Shown piece after piece: positions 7,315-14,960 of a DNA stretch of 18,346 bases. The stretch is from TTA-H9 sp002071415 (GTDB lineage: Bacteria > Bacteroidota > Bacteroidia > Bacteroidales > TTA-H9): the NCBI GenBank assembly GCA_035411425.1, contig DAONSX010000048.1, positions 1 through 18,346 of the forward strand. The letters are read 5' to 3'. Position 1 is the first letter of the stretch; each line of letters opens with the position of its first letter. Made by a program: the position numbers and the translations under genes. Under the pieces are notes generated by a model. That model saw nothing but the letters and a program-made list of their open reading frames with translations, was not told the origin of the DNA and searched no databases.

Positions 7315-8583
7315 TCAATATTTATATTTGTTTTTCCAGAGAATTTTAAGACGATTTTTAATTTCATTTTCACGAGGGTTATTGCCAGGTTCGTAAAATA
7401 TATTTCCTTGCAGCGAAGAAGGGAGGAAATCCATAGCAACGAAGTTATCTGGGAAATCATGGGCATATTGGTAACCCTTGCTGTATCCAAGTTGTTTCAT
7501 CAATTGAGTGGGAGCATTGCGTAAGTGAAGCGGAACCGAAACATCGCCACTTGATTTCACTGCTTCCTGGGCTTTTTCGATGGCCATATAGGCCGAATTG
7601 CTTTTTGGACATGTAGCCAGATAAATAGCAGTTTGCGACAATATGATTCGACTTTCAGGCCATCCAATTTTGTGAACTGCATCGAAGCAAGTGTTGGCAA
7701 GTAAAAGAGCGTTGGGATTTGCAATACCAATATCTTCGGCGGCTAAAATGAGCATTCGGCGGGCGATAAATAAAGGATCTTCACCTCCCTCGATCATGCG
7801 TGCCAGCCAATAAACTGCTGCATTGGGGTCACTACCACGCAATGACTTAATAAAGGCGGATACAATATCGTAATGCTGCTCGCCTCCCTTGTCGTAAATG
7901 GCCATGTTTTGCTGAATGATTTTTTGAGTGATTCCATTGTCGATCAAAAGGCTGTTGGTACCAGTTTTTCGATTATTAACGATCAGTTCGATTGCATTCA
8001 ACAACTTACGGGCATCTCCGCCCGATATCCTTAATAGCGCTTCATTTTCAGCAATTTGTAAGTGAATTCCCTGAGTGTCGTAATACCGAACTGCCTTTTC
8101 GATTAAAATTTCCAGATGTTTTCTTTCCAACGGCTTCAGAATATAGACCTGACATCTCGAAAGCAAAGGTGTAATGACTTCGAAGGAAGGATTTTCGGTA
8201 GTGGCTCCTATTAGCGTGATAATGCCCTTTTCGACCGCTCCTAACAAAGAATCCTGCTGCGATTTGTTAAAACGATGTATTTCATCAATAAACAATATGG
8301 TTCTGCTTGGGTTTTTTTCGGCTTCTTCGATTACTGTACGAACCTCCTTTACTCCCGAATGGATAGCGCTTAACGAGAAAAAGTGGCAGTTCAATGTTCT
8401 CGAAATGATATAAGCAAGTGTGGTTTTACCTGTGCCTGGAGGGCCCCACAAAATCATCGAGGGCACTTTCCCTGCTTGAATAGAATTATATAGAATGGAA
8501 TTGGGCTGGATAATATGTTCTTGGCCGATGAATTCGGAAAGCGATTGTGGACGCAGGATTTCGGCAAGGGGAGGAGTGATCAT
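7315..8583 (-). CDS. rarA: Replication-associated recombination protein A (RarA/MgsA-type AAA+ ATPase)
   Basis: This 422-residue AAA+ ATPase is related to clamp-loader subunits and eukaryotic WRNIP1/Mgs1, and acts at stalled replication forks. It contains Walker A GPPGTGKT at 47-54, Walker B LFIDEIHRFNKSQQD with Asp100-Glu101, sensor 1 GATTENPSF at 126-134, and an arginine-finger SRC at 142-144. The C-terminal half has the family's tetramerisation region: KSLRGSDPNAAVYWLARM, then EDPLFIARRM near residues 273-282 and AAEDIGIANPNAL. Length is normal. It starts three bases after the stop of lolA and is followed after 15 bp by kdsA, so it is clearly part of the same transcript. Nothing suggests a damaged gene. 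Confidence 0.95.
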   Translation of the reverse strand: MITPPLAEILRPQSLSEFIGQEHIIQPNSILYNSIQAGKVPSMILWGPPGTGKTTLAYIISRTLNCHFFSLSAIHSGVKEVRTVIEEAEKNPSRTILFIDEIHRFNKSQQDSLLGAVEKGIITLIGATTENPSFEVITPLLSRCQVYILKPLERKHLEILIEKAVRYYDTQGIHLQIAENEALLRISGGDARKLLNAIELIVNNRKTGTNSLLIDNGITQKIIQQNMAIYDKGGEQHYDIVSAFIKSLRGSDPNAAVYWLARMIEGGEDPLFIARRMLILAAEDIGIANPNALLLANTCFDAVHKIGWPESRIILSQTAIYLATCPKSNSAYMAIEKAQEAVKSSGDVSVPLHLRNAPTQLMKQLGYSKGYQYAHDFPDNFVAMDFLPSSLQGNIFYEPGNNPRENEIKNRLKILWKNKYKY

Positions 8584-8586
8584 GGT

Positions 8587-9213
8587 TTATCGCAAATCGA
8601 CTACTTCTGCATTCTTATAATCGGCAGGGTTAAATGAAAAGATGGAAGAATTGACATCCTTGTTCAATTCGAATCTATCGATCTGATAAGTGAGAGTAGT
8701 TCCATTACGCTCATAAAGCGAAATTTTCGATGGATAGTTATTGGATGTCAGAATTTCGATCCTGATTTTGTAAAACCTATTTTCGTTCAAGGGCAATAAA
8801 TCGATGATCATTCGGTTATCTTCTTCACGAATGTATTTTGATCTGTAGTTTTGTTGATAGCTTGTCAAGAGCGTCAATGGATTCAATTCATTATGGGACG
8901 AGTTGGCATCATTGATCTGAATTTCGTTGGCTTCGGGCAAATAGGTAAATAGGGTTTTCCCATCATTAACGATGATCTGACCATCCAGCATCAGGCGAAA
9001 TTTGTTTCCCGAAATCCAGAGTGTTCCCTGATTTGGTTTTGACGCACTGGCTTTATCAGCGGTTTGCGAAAGAGTGAATTGTATTCGGATGTTTTGAGCC
9101 GATTTAAGAGTTTGAGCTAAGGATTGAAGCTGATTTTGAGCCTTTTCGCTACTATATTGGGCCTGAACAAATACAGGTGTAAAAGCAAGGAGAAGGATGA
9201 GGTATTTTTTCAT
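8587..9213 (-). CDS. lolA: LolA-like outer-membrane lipoprotein carrier protein
   Basis: This 208-residue periplasmic protein has a signal peptide MKKYLILLLAFTPVFVQA (cleavage after Ala18). The mature part follows the LolA/LolB fold pattern: an N-terminal helix (AQNQLQSLAQTLKSAQNIRIQF), then a beta-rich region with GTLWISGNKFRLML, NDGKTLFTYLPEANEIQIND and later RFYKIRIEIL and NYPSKISLYERNGT, typical of the half-barrel that holds the lipid chains of lipoproteins. In characterised bacteria LolA ferries lipoproteins from LolCDE to the outer membrane. Sequence similarity within this family is low, so the precise role is inferred, but the fold pattern and the position directly behind ftsK, common in Bacteroidota, support it. 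It is 18 bp downstream of ftsK and 3 bp upstream of rarA. Confidence 0.85.
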   Translation of the reverse strand: MKKYLILLLAFTPVFVQAQYSSEKAQNQLQSLAQTLKSAQNIRIQFTLSQTADKASASKPNQGTLWISGNKFRLMLDGQIIVNDGKTLFTYLPEANEIQINDANSSHNELNPLTLLTSYQQNYRSKYIREEDNRMIIDLLPLNENRFYKIRIEILTSNNYPSKISLYERNGTTLTYQIDRFELNKDVNSSIFSFNPADYKNAEVVDLR

Positions 9214-9231
9214 GTTTTAATAGATTGTGCA

Positions 9232-11769
9232 TTATTGCTTATTGTTGAGTTCTCTCAAATATTGTTCCAACGCTTGTTCGTTAGGAATTCTTACTTCGCG
9301 GGCCTTACTTCCTTCGAAAGGGCCTACAATGCCAGCGGCTTCGAGTTGGTCAATCAAGCGGCCTGCCCGGTTATATCCGAGTTTTAATTTTCTTTGGAGC
9401 AAGGAAGTACTACCTTGCTGATGGATGACTATGATTCTGGCGGCTTCTTCGAAGAGTTCGTCTCGTTCGCCCGGCTCGGTAATAGCTGGTATTTCATCTT
9501 CACTTTCGTAATATTCAGGGAGGGCATAGGCTTCGGGATAGCCTCTTTGGCTGCCTATGTATCCAGTAATACTCTCGATTTCCGATAAATCGACAAAAGC
9601 ACATTGCAAACGAAGCAAATCACTCCCAAGTGAAAGCAACATATCTCCCCGACCCACTAATTGGTCGGCTCCTCCCGTATCAAGTATAGTTCGTGAATCG
9701 ATCTTCGAACTCACTCTAAATGCGATGCGAGCCGGAAAATTGGCCTTAATGGTGCCCGTGATGATATTTACCGAAGGACGTTGAGTGGCAATGATGAGGT
9801 GAATACCGATGGCCCGGGCTAATTGAGCCAAACGAGTGAGGGGTAATTCGATTTCTTTGCCTGCCGTCATGATCAAATCGGCAAATTCGTCTACAATAAG
9901 GACGATGTATGGCATGTAATGATGTCCTTCGTTTGGATCCAATCGTCTGTGGATGAATTTATGATTGTATTCCTTGATGGTTCTTACCTGAGCAGATTTC
10001 ATCAAGGCATAGCGGTCGTCCATCTCGATGCATAAGCTGTTGAGTGTGCGTACGACCTGACGGATATCGGTAATGATGGCTTCTTCACAATCGGGTAATT
10101 TGGCCAAATAATGACGCTCGATTTTCGAAAAGAGAGAAAGTTCTACTTTTTTAGGATCGACCAGGATAAATTTTACCTCTGCAGGATGTTTCTTATACAG
10201 AAGACTTGTAATAATAACATTCAAGCCAACCGATTTGCCTTGTCCGGTAGCTCCTGCCATCAATAAATGTGGCATTCGGCTCAAATCGGCAATATAGCAC
10301 TCGTTGGAAATAGTTTTGCCCAATGCAATGGGCAGGTCGAAACGCGTAGTGATAAATTTTTCGCTAGTTATCAGGCTGCGCATCGAAACGATTTCAGGGT
10401 TCAGATTAGGAACCTCTATGCCTATGGTGCCTTTTCCCGGAATGGGAGCTATAATCCTGATTCCCAAGGCCGATAGACTTAAGGCGATATCATCTTCTAG
10501 GTTCTTGATCTTCGAGATACGGATTCCTGGAGCAGGGATAATTTCATAGAGGGTGACGGCTGGCCCGATCGTAGCTTTTATTTGTTGAATATCGATCTGA
10601 TAATTATTGAGCGTTTCAACAATACGTTTCTTGTTGTCTTCGATTTCTTCCTTGTAAACATTGGCATTTTCGTTGGGATATGTTTGCAAAAGATCGGCCG
10701 TAGGAAGTTTAAAATCGGAAAGTTCTAAGGTTGGATCATAAAGCGTATCGAGAGTGTAATGAGTAATGGGGTTTCCCTTTTCTTCAGTTATTTCTGGTTC
10801 TTTGTTGGTTTGCTCCTTATTCTTGGAATTCACTATAATCAATTCGACTTCATCATGGCTGCTTACTGGCTTATCCACGTTTTTAGGTTGAGCGCCAGGT
10901 GTTCCTTCTTCAACTTCTTCCCGAGCAGATTTGGAATTTGGCTGCGGGTTGGATGGAGAATTGTTTTCTGCTTTTTTTGGGCTGGGTTTATCGATTATCT
11001 TTGATTCTGTAGTTGCAGGCTCATCCACCGCAAACTCATGAAGGTTATAACTTACAGAAGGTGCTGGAACGGTCGAAGGAGAGGGTTGCAATTTATTTTT
11101 CTTTTCTTCCTGCTTGCGACGCCTGTAGTTTTGAATCTGCGAAAAAGGGAAATTCATGTAAATGGTAGTAAATACCAGTAACAGCGCCAGTAAAAGTATG
11201 ACCAATCCGGTTTTTCCCATTACAACCATCATATACCGACTTATTTGATTGCCGAATACCCCTCCTAAAATATTAGACAGGTTGTTGGTACTATGAAAGG
11301 CAAAACCCAGAGTTACCGATAACCAGATTAAAATGAAAAATGAAATACTAAAGGATTTGTGGAGAGGGAAAATTCTAATACCTAAAGCAATACGTAATCC
11401 AATCAGAATAAAAATAAATGGGAAAACAAAACTGGCCAAACCAAATCCTTTGTAAATAATGTAATAGGAAATTGCCGCACCTATCGAACCTGTCGTGTTT
11501 TTGAAATTGGTTTTCCCCGATGCAATGTCATAAAATGAAATATTGGTAGTCTTATCGAAATCGATGTGCCAGTTGATGAAAAATGAAATAAAAGCTAGAA
11601 GCAAATAAATGCCTATTGCTGTTATTATAAAACCGATAACTGCTCTTGATTTTTCTTTTTGGCGCCACCATGCCGTAGATTTTTGTTTTTTCTTATGCGG
11701 TTTGTTAGAAGGTTTTCCCTTCTCTTCAATCCCTTCTTTCTCCGTTTTATGATTCACTTTCGCTGCCAT
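9232..11769 (-). CDS. ftsK: DNA translocase FtsK/SpoIIIE
   Basis: This 845-residue membrane-anchored DNA pump clears and aligns chromosome ends at the division septum. The basic N-terminus is followed by four predicted membrane segments (about residues 41-65, 112-129, 140-158 and 187-205). A short polar linker rich in Lys, Glu, Pro and Ser runs from about 207 to 340. The motor domain contains Walker A GATGQGKS at 506-513, VDPKKVELS just after, and Walker B LIVDEFADL with Asp627-Glu628, plus ATQRPSVNIITG. The C-terminal winged-helix gamma domain (about 780-845, with TSLLQRKLKLGYNRAGRLID) recognises KOPS-type DNA sequences in studied proteins. Length is typical for Bacteroidota. It is the first gene of the four-gene - strand operon, with a candidate -7 box 28-35 bp upstream. 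Confidence 0.96.
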   Translation of the reverse strand: MAAKVNHKTEKEGIEEKGKPSNKPHKKKQKSTAWWRQKEKSRAVIGFIITAIGIYLLLAFISFFINWHIDFDKTTNISFYDIASGKTNFKNTTGSIGAAISYYIIYKGFGLASFVFPFIFILIGLRIALGIRIFPLHKSFSISFFILIWLSVTLGFAFHSTNNLSNILGGVFGNQISRYMMVVMGKTGLVILLLALLLVFTTIYMNFPFSQIQNYRRRKQEEKKNKLQPSPSTVPAPSVSYNLHEFAVDEPATTESKIIDKPSPKKAENNSPSNPQPNSKSAREEVEEGTPGAQPKNVDKPVSSHDEVELIIVNSKNKEQTNKEPEITEEKGNPITHYTLDTLYDPTLELSDFKLPTADLLQTYPNENANVYKEEIEDNKKRIVETLNNYQIDIQQIKATIGPAVTLYEIIPAPGIRISKIKNLEDDIALSLSALGIRIIAPIPGKGTIGIEVPNLNPEIVSMRSLITSEKFITTRFDLPIALGKTISNECYIADLSRMPHLLMAGATGQGKSVGLNVIITSLLYKKHPAEVKFILVDPKKVELSLFSKIERHYLAKLPDCEEAIITDIRQVVRTLNSLCIEMDDRYALMKSAQVRTIKEYNHKFIHRRLDPNEGHHYMPYIVLIVDEFADLIMTAGKEIELPLTRLAQLARAIGIHLIIATQRPSVNIITGTIKANFPARIAFRVSSKIDSRTILDTGGADQLVGRGDMLLSLGSDLLRLQCAFVDLSEIESITGYIGSQRGYPEAYALPEYYESEDEIPAITEPGERDELFEEAARIIVIHQQGSTSLLQRKLKLGYNRAGRLIDQLEAAGIVGPFEGSKAREVRIPNEQALEQYLRELNNKQ

Positions 11770-11796
11770 CCTATCTCCGAATCAGGTTGATTATTG

Positions 11797-11804
11797 CAAA
11801 AATA
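11797..11804 (-). promoter_or_regulatory. Candidate -7 box (TATTTTTG) for the ftsK operon
   Basis: On the - strand TATTTTTG matches TAnnTTTG, 28 bp before the ftsK ATG. This would give a leader of about 20 nt. A -33 TTTG is not evident. Confidence 0.4.
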
Positions 11805-12164
11805 ATCAATTTTAACTTTCGTCTTTTCGGCATTTGAAATGTTCTTTCTTTGCTAAGGTCGTGTTATCTCGTTCGAAGCCTTTCTTCTCTTCGAATATCT
11901 GCGAAAAAACTTTTCGGCTTATGATTAGATCGATATTTTTGGTACGTTAGCCATGGCATTATCTTCACGAAGATTGATAAAAACCTGAAATATAAGACTT
12001 CGAGTAATTTCATGAATAATGACTTTATTTGATTTTCAACCATTTGCCAACTGGAATATTTTTGTTGGAGATGCGATGGTAAACGTTTTCATCGATTTCT
12101 CATCCCTGCAGAATATTTTGTTAAATGAATCTGTTTTTTTGAATGATGTTCGAAAATTCTCGTG
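11805..12164. other. Divergent intergenic region between ftsK and guaD
   Basis: This region separates two divergent transcription units. On the + strand TATTTTTG occurs at 11934-11941 and 12057-12064 besides the better-placed copy at 12165. A 56-codon reading frame (12019-12189) lies in its right part and is listed separately. No RNA gene or repeat is seen. Confidence 0.4.
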
Positions 12165-12189
12165 TATTTTTGAAAGAAGAAACGAATGA
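12019..12189 (+). CDS. Possible small ORF upstream of guaD, unknown
   Basis: A 56-residue frame begins MTLFDFQPFANWNIF and ends CIFERRNE, stopping 12 bp before the guaD ATG. It has a believable amino acid mix and a start at ATG 12019. However, it has no recognised family or ribosome binding site, and it overlaps the most likely guaD promoter box at 12165. It may be chance, a small protein, or a leader frame. Confidence is low. Confidence 0.18.
   Translation: MTLFDFQPFANWNIFVGDAMVNVFIDFSSLQNILLNESVFLNDVRKFSCIFERRNE
12165..12172 (+). promoter_or_regulatory. Candidate -7 box (TATTTTTG) for guaD
   Basis: TATTTTTG matches TAnnTTTG, 30 bp before the guaD ATG. A TTTG at 12138-12141 lies upstream with a 23-bp gap, slightly longer than the usual spacing of about 19-21. 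Confidence 0.45.
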
Positions 12190-12201
12190 ATACATGATTA
12201 G

Positions 12202-12669
12202 ATGGAAGAACAATTGATACAGGAAGTTATTGATTTGGCCTTTCAGAATGTAATGGAAGGGAAAGGAGGTCCATTCGCGGCTATGGTTGTACGAGGCGGC
12301 CACATAATAGCCATTGCCACCAATACAGTGACTTCCACGAATGATCCAACGGCTCATGCCGAGGTGAATGCCATAAGGCAAGCCTGCAAGCAACTAAATA
12401 CCTTCCAGCTCGACGATTGCGAGCTGTATACCAGTTGTGAGCCTTGTCCGATGTGTTTTGGAGCTATTTACTGGGCTCGGCTTAGGAAAGTTTATTATGC
12501 TGCCCGGCAGGAAGATGCAGCTCAGGCAGGTTTCGATGATTCGTTTATTTTTGAACAGCTAACTTTGCCATCTTCGGAAAGAAAAATACCTTTCGTTTGC
12601 ATGCATCATCACGAAGCCATAAAACCCTTTGTACTATGGAATCGAATGGAAGAAAAGATCAAATATTGA
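12202..12669 (+). CDS. guaD: Guanine deaminase (cytidine-deaminase-fold nucleoside deaminase)
   Basis: This 155-residue zinc enzyme most likely deaminates guanine to xanthine in purine salvage and breakdown. The zinc site is HAE (His52, Glu54 as proton shuttle) and PCPMC (Cys82, Cys85). The features that separate bacterial GuaD from TadA and cytosine deaminases are seen: AAQAGFDDSFIFEQL at 106-120, and a C-terminal segment (PFVLWNRMEEKIKY) resembling the swapped tail of Bacillus subtilis GuaD, which is of nearly identical length (156 residues by recollection). It is the first gene of the + strand cluster and lies 21 bp before the DUF3127 gene, so the two are probably co-transcribed. Substrate assignment is by similarity; a broader nucleobase deaminase is the main alternative. 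Confidence 0.85.
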   Translation: MEEQLIQEVIDLAFQNVMEGKGGPFAAMVVRGGHIIAIATNTVTSTNDPTAHAEVNAIRQACKQLNTFQLDDCELYTSCEPCPMCFGAIYWARLRKVYYAARQEDAAQAGFDDSFIFEQLTLPSSERKIPFVCMHHHEAIKPFVLWNRMEEKIKY

Positions 12670-12690
12670 AATTTAAAAATATATTCAGCT

Positions 12691-13083
12691 ATGGCGCTAA
12701 CACTTAAGGGAAAAGTCGTAAAAATTTTGCCGATTCAACAAGGCGAAGGTAGAAATGGGGTATGGAAGAAACAGAGTTTCATCATCGAAACCTTCGGTTA
12801 TTATCCCAGAAAAATATGCTTGATAGCATGGAATGAACGCACAGATGTAGTTTCGAGCCTTGAGATCGACGAAGAAGTTTCCGTGGAATGCTCGATAGAG
12901 TCTCGTGAATTCAACGATCGTTGGTACACCGATGTAAGAGCCTTGAATATTTCGAAAAGTACCCCTTCTTCTATTTCATCTTCATCAGACTCGGAAGAAA
13001 TACATTCACAGCCTGAATCTCCCTCTGAACCTCCGGCTATAGAATATAATGAGATTCAAGATGACAATGATTTACCATTTTAA
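12691..13083 (+). CDS. DUF3127 protein, OB-fold with SSB-like acidic tail
   Basis: This 130-residue DUF3127 protein belongs to a family found mainly in Bacteroidota. Residues 1-90 look like a small beta-barrel of OB type: LKGKVVKILPIQQGEGRNG, SFIIETFGYYPRKICLIAW, EVSVECSIESREFNDRWYTDVRALNI. Residues 90-117 form a Ser/Pro/Glu-rich disordered linker, and the protein ends in an acidic stretch, DDNDLPF. This layout (barrel, low-complexity linker, acidic tip ending in LPF) copies single-stranded DNA-binding protein SSB, whose C-terminal DDxxPF tip docks repair and replication proteins. The tail is seen directly; ssDNA binding is inferred. It follows guaD by 21 bp and is followed by a 93-bp gap. 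Confidence 0.8.
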   Translation: MALTLKGKVVKILPIQQGEGRNGVWKKQSFIIETFGYYPRKICLIAWNERTDVVSSLEIDEEVSVECSIESREFNDRWYTDVRALNISKSTPSSISSSSDSEEIHSQPESPSEPPAIEYNEIQDDNDLPF

Positions 13084-13176
13084 AGATATACCCCAATGCT
13101 TTTCTAATGATATGATCATTGAATTTCTCGGGAGTACAGGATTAAGAATCTAAACATAACATCTAATTTTTCGAAA

Positions 13177-14025
13177 ATGATTATTCCGTTGAGAAAATAT
13201 ATTTGGATGGATGATAAAATCACCGAAGCCACTCAAATTGATGAAAATATCTTTTCACAAGGACTTACGGTTTATGAAGTCATCAGGGTTATTAAAGGCA
13301 AACTTCTATTTCTGGAAGATCATTTGAAAAGATTCGAGAATTCTGCTCGAAACATGGGATTTCAGCTTTCATTGAGCCAAAAGGAAATTACATATCGACT
13401 TTATGAAATGTTGCATGCCAATGGTTCCCTCGATGGCAATATTGAACTCGATGTGAATTACCGGCCTGATAGTTTTTCCCCAAAACAAACTTTCGTAGCA
13501 TGGTATATTCCTCACCATTACCCTACGGAAGAAGAATACCGTCAAGGAGTAAAAACCGGGCTGTTCTATTATGAACGAAAGGATCCCAATATCAAGTATA
13601 GAAATATAGATTTGAAGGAAAAGGTAAAAATTTTTATCGAAAAGAATAAAATATATGAAGCTTTACTTGTGGATGATGGCGGAGCAGTTACAGAAGGGAG
13701 CAAGTCGAATGTGTTCTTTATAAAAGAAAATCAATTTTTTACGCCACCACTTTCGAAAGTACTGCCTGGTGTTACTCGTCAAAAAATCATTTACCTAATC
13801 AATCAACAAAATATTGTTTTAAATGAGGGAAATATTTATGTAAAAACGCTGAATACTTATGAGGCTTCTTTTTTAACTGGAACTTCACCAAAAGTACTAC
13901 CCATTGCATTTATCAATGAACAATCATATAATGTAAATCATCCGCTTTTGCATTTCATTATGAAATCTTATGACGACATCATCGAAAGTTATCTCAATGA
14001 GGGGATAAATGGTTTGAATCAATGA
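13177..14025 (+). CDS. Class IV PLP-dependent aminotransferase / aminodeoxychorismate lyase-like
   Basis: This 282-residue protein has fold type IV, the group holding branched-chain and D-amino acid aminotransferases and aminodeoxychorismate lyase (PabC). Visible family marks are WMDDKITEA at the N-terminus, FSQGLTVYEVIRVIKGKLLFLEDHLKRF (with Arg52), a candidate PLP lysine Lys140 in NIKYRNIDLK, EALLVDDGGAVTEGSKSNVFFI with conserved Glu173, and LPGVTRQKII, then FLTGTSPKVLPI near the end. Which reaction it catalyses cannot be settled from sequence reading. Length and overall style fit the loosely assigned Bacteroidota class IV group. It is followed after 17 bp by ppk2. No aminodeoxychorismate synthase gene lies next to it. 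Confidence 0.8.
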   Translation: MIIPLRKYIWMDDKITEATQIDENIFSQGLTVYEVIRVIKGKLLFLEDHLKRFENSARNMGFQLSLSQKEITYRLYEMLHANGSLDGNIELDVNYRPDSFSPKQTFVAWYIPHHYPTEEEYRQGVKTGLFYYERKDPNIKYRNIDLKEKVKIFIEKNKIYEALLVDDGGAVTEGSKSNVFFIKENQFFTPPLSKVLPGVTRQKIIYLINQQNIVLNEGNIYVKTLNTYEASFLTGTSPKVLPIAFINEQSYNVNHPLLHFIMKSYDDIIESYLNEGINGLNQ

Positions 14026-14042
14026 TTTAAAATCAATAATTT

Positions 14043-14948
14043 ATGGGAAACAATTCCAACTGTAATGAATTGAATGAATTGTTTGGGGAAGAATTTCGGA
14101 AATATATTCAGCCTCGAGATGAATCTGAACAAATAAAATTTGGAGAAGACGCTGATAATGGCCATGAAGTTTCGAAATTAGGAAAGAAATTCTATGAAAA
14201 AGAATTACGGAAATTACAGATAGAACTGGTCAAATTACAGGAATGGGTAAAGGCGAAGGGATTGAGGGTAGTGGTTATTTTCGAAGGTCGTGATGCAGCA
14301 GGAAAGGGTGGCGTTATCAAGCGTATTACCGAATGTCTAAATCCACGTATTTGTCGAATTGCAGCCTTGCCAGTTCCAACCGAAAAGGAACGCACACAGT
14401 GGTATTTTCAGAGATATGTTTCTTATTTGCCCAGTGCGGGCGAGATGGTTCTTTTCGATCGCTCATGGTACAACAGGGCAGGTGTGGAACGTGTGATGGG
14501 TTTTTGTACTGAAGAAGAGTATTGGGAATTTTTCCGTTCATGCCCTCTTTTCGAAGAAATGCTCATTCGTAGTGGAATTATTCTTATTAAATATTGGTTT
14601 TCGGTAAGTGATCATGAACAGGAGCAAAGGTTTCAGCAACGTCTTGCCGATCCGACTAAACGTTGGAAACTCAGTCCAATGGACATCGCCTCGCGCGAAA
14701 AATGGGAAGATTATAGCAAAGCAAAAGATGAGATGTTTGCCTTTACCGACACGAAAATATCTCCCTGGTGGGACGTGAATGCCGATGATAAACGCAGAGC
14801 CCGTCTCAATTGCATCTCTCATTTACTAAGCATGATCCCTTATGAAGAATTACCTTCACCCCTCATCAAATTTTCACCTCGAAAAGAATCAACGGGTTAT
14901 GTTAGACCTCCAATAAAGAGGCAAAATTTTGTACCAGAACGATATTAA
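14043..14948 (+). CDS. ppk2: Polyphosphate kinase 2 (PPK2), class I-like
   Basis: This 301-residue kinase transfers phosphate between polyphosphate and nucleoside diphosphates or triphosphates. It has the P-loop kinase core of the family: Walker A GRDAAGKGG at 82-90 (Lys88), the Walker B-like FDRSWYNRAGVERVMGFC from residue 138, and the lid region with RFQQRLADPTKRWKLSP. Further family blocks are KYWFSVSDHEQEQRF, DYSKAKDEMFAFTDT, SPWWDVNADDKRRARLN and a C-terminal FVPERY. A single PPK2 domain and an N-terminal extension of about 50 residues suggest class I (NDP-phosphorylating), judged from overall similarity only. It sits 17 bp after the aminotransferase and 12 bp before the GH13 gene, consistent with one transcript. 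Confidence 0.92.
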   Translation: MGNNSNCNELNELFGEEFRKYIQPRDESEQIKFGEDADNGHEVSKLGKKFYEKELRKLQIELVKLQEWVKAKGLRVVVIFEGRDAAGKGGVIKRITECLNPRICRIAALPVPTEKERTQWYFQRYVSYLPSAGEMVLFDRSWYNRAGVERVMGFCTEEEYWEFFRSCPLFEEMLIRSGIILIKYWFSVSDHEQEQRFQQRLADPTKRWKLSPMDIASREKWEDYSKAKDEMFAFTDTKISPWWDVNADDKRRARLNCISHLLSMIPYEELPSPLIKFSPRKESTGYVRPPIKRQNFVPERY

Positions 14949-14960
14949 GAATTTTTTGCA

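Noticed and set aside
13106..13120. Small palindrome after the DUF3127 gene as a terminator
   Set aside because: The AATGAT/ATCATT stem is only six AT-rich base pairs with a 3-nt loop and no T-tract.
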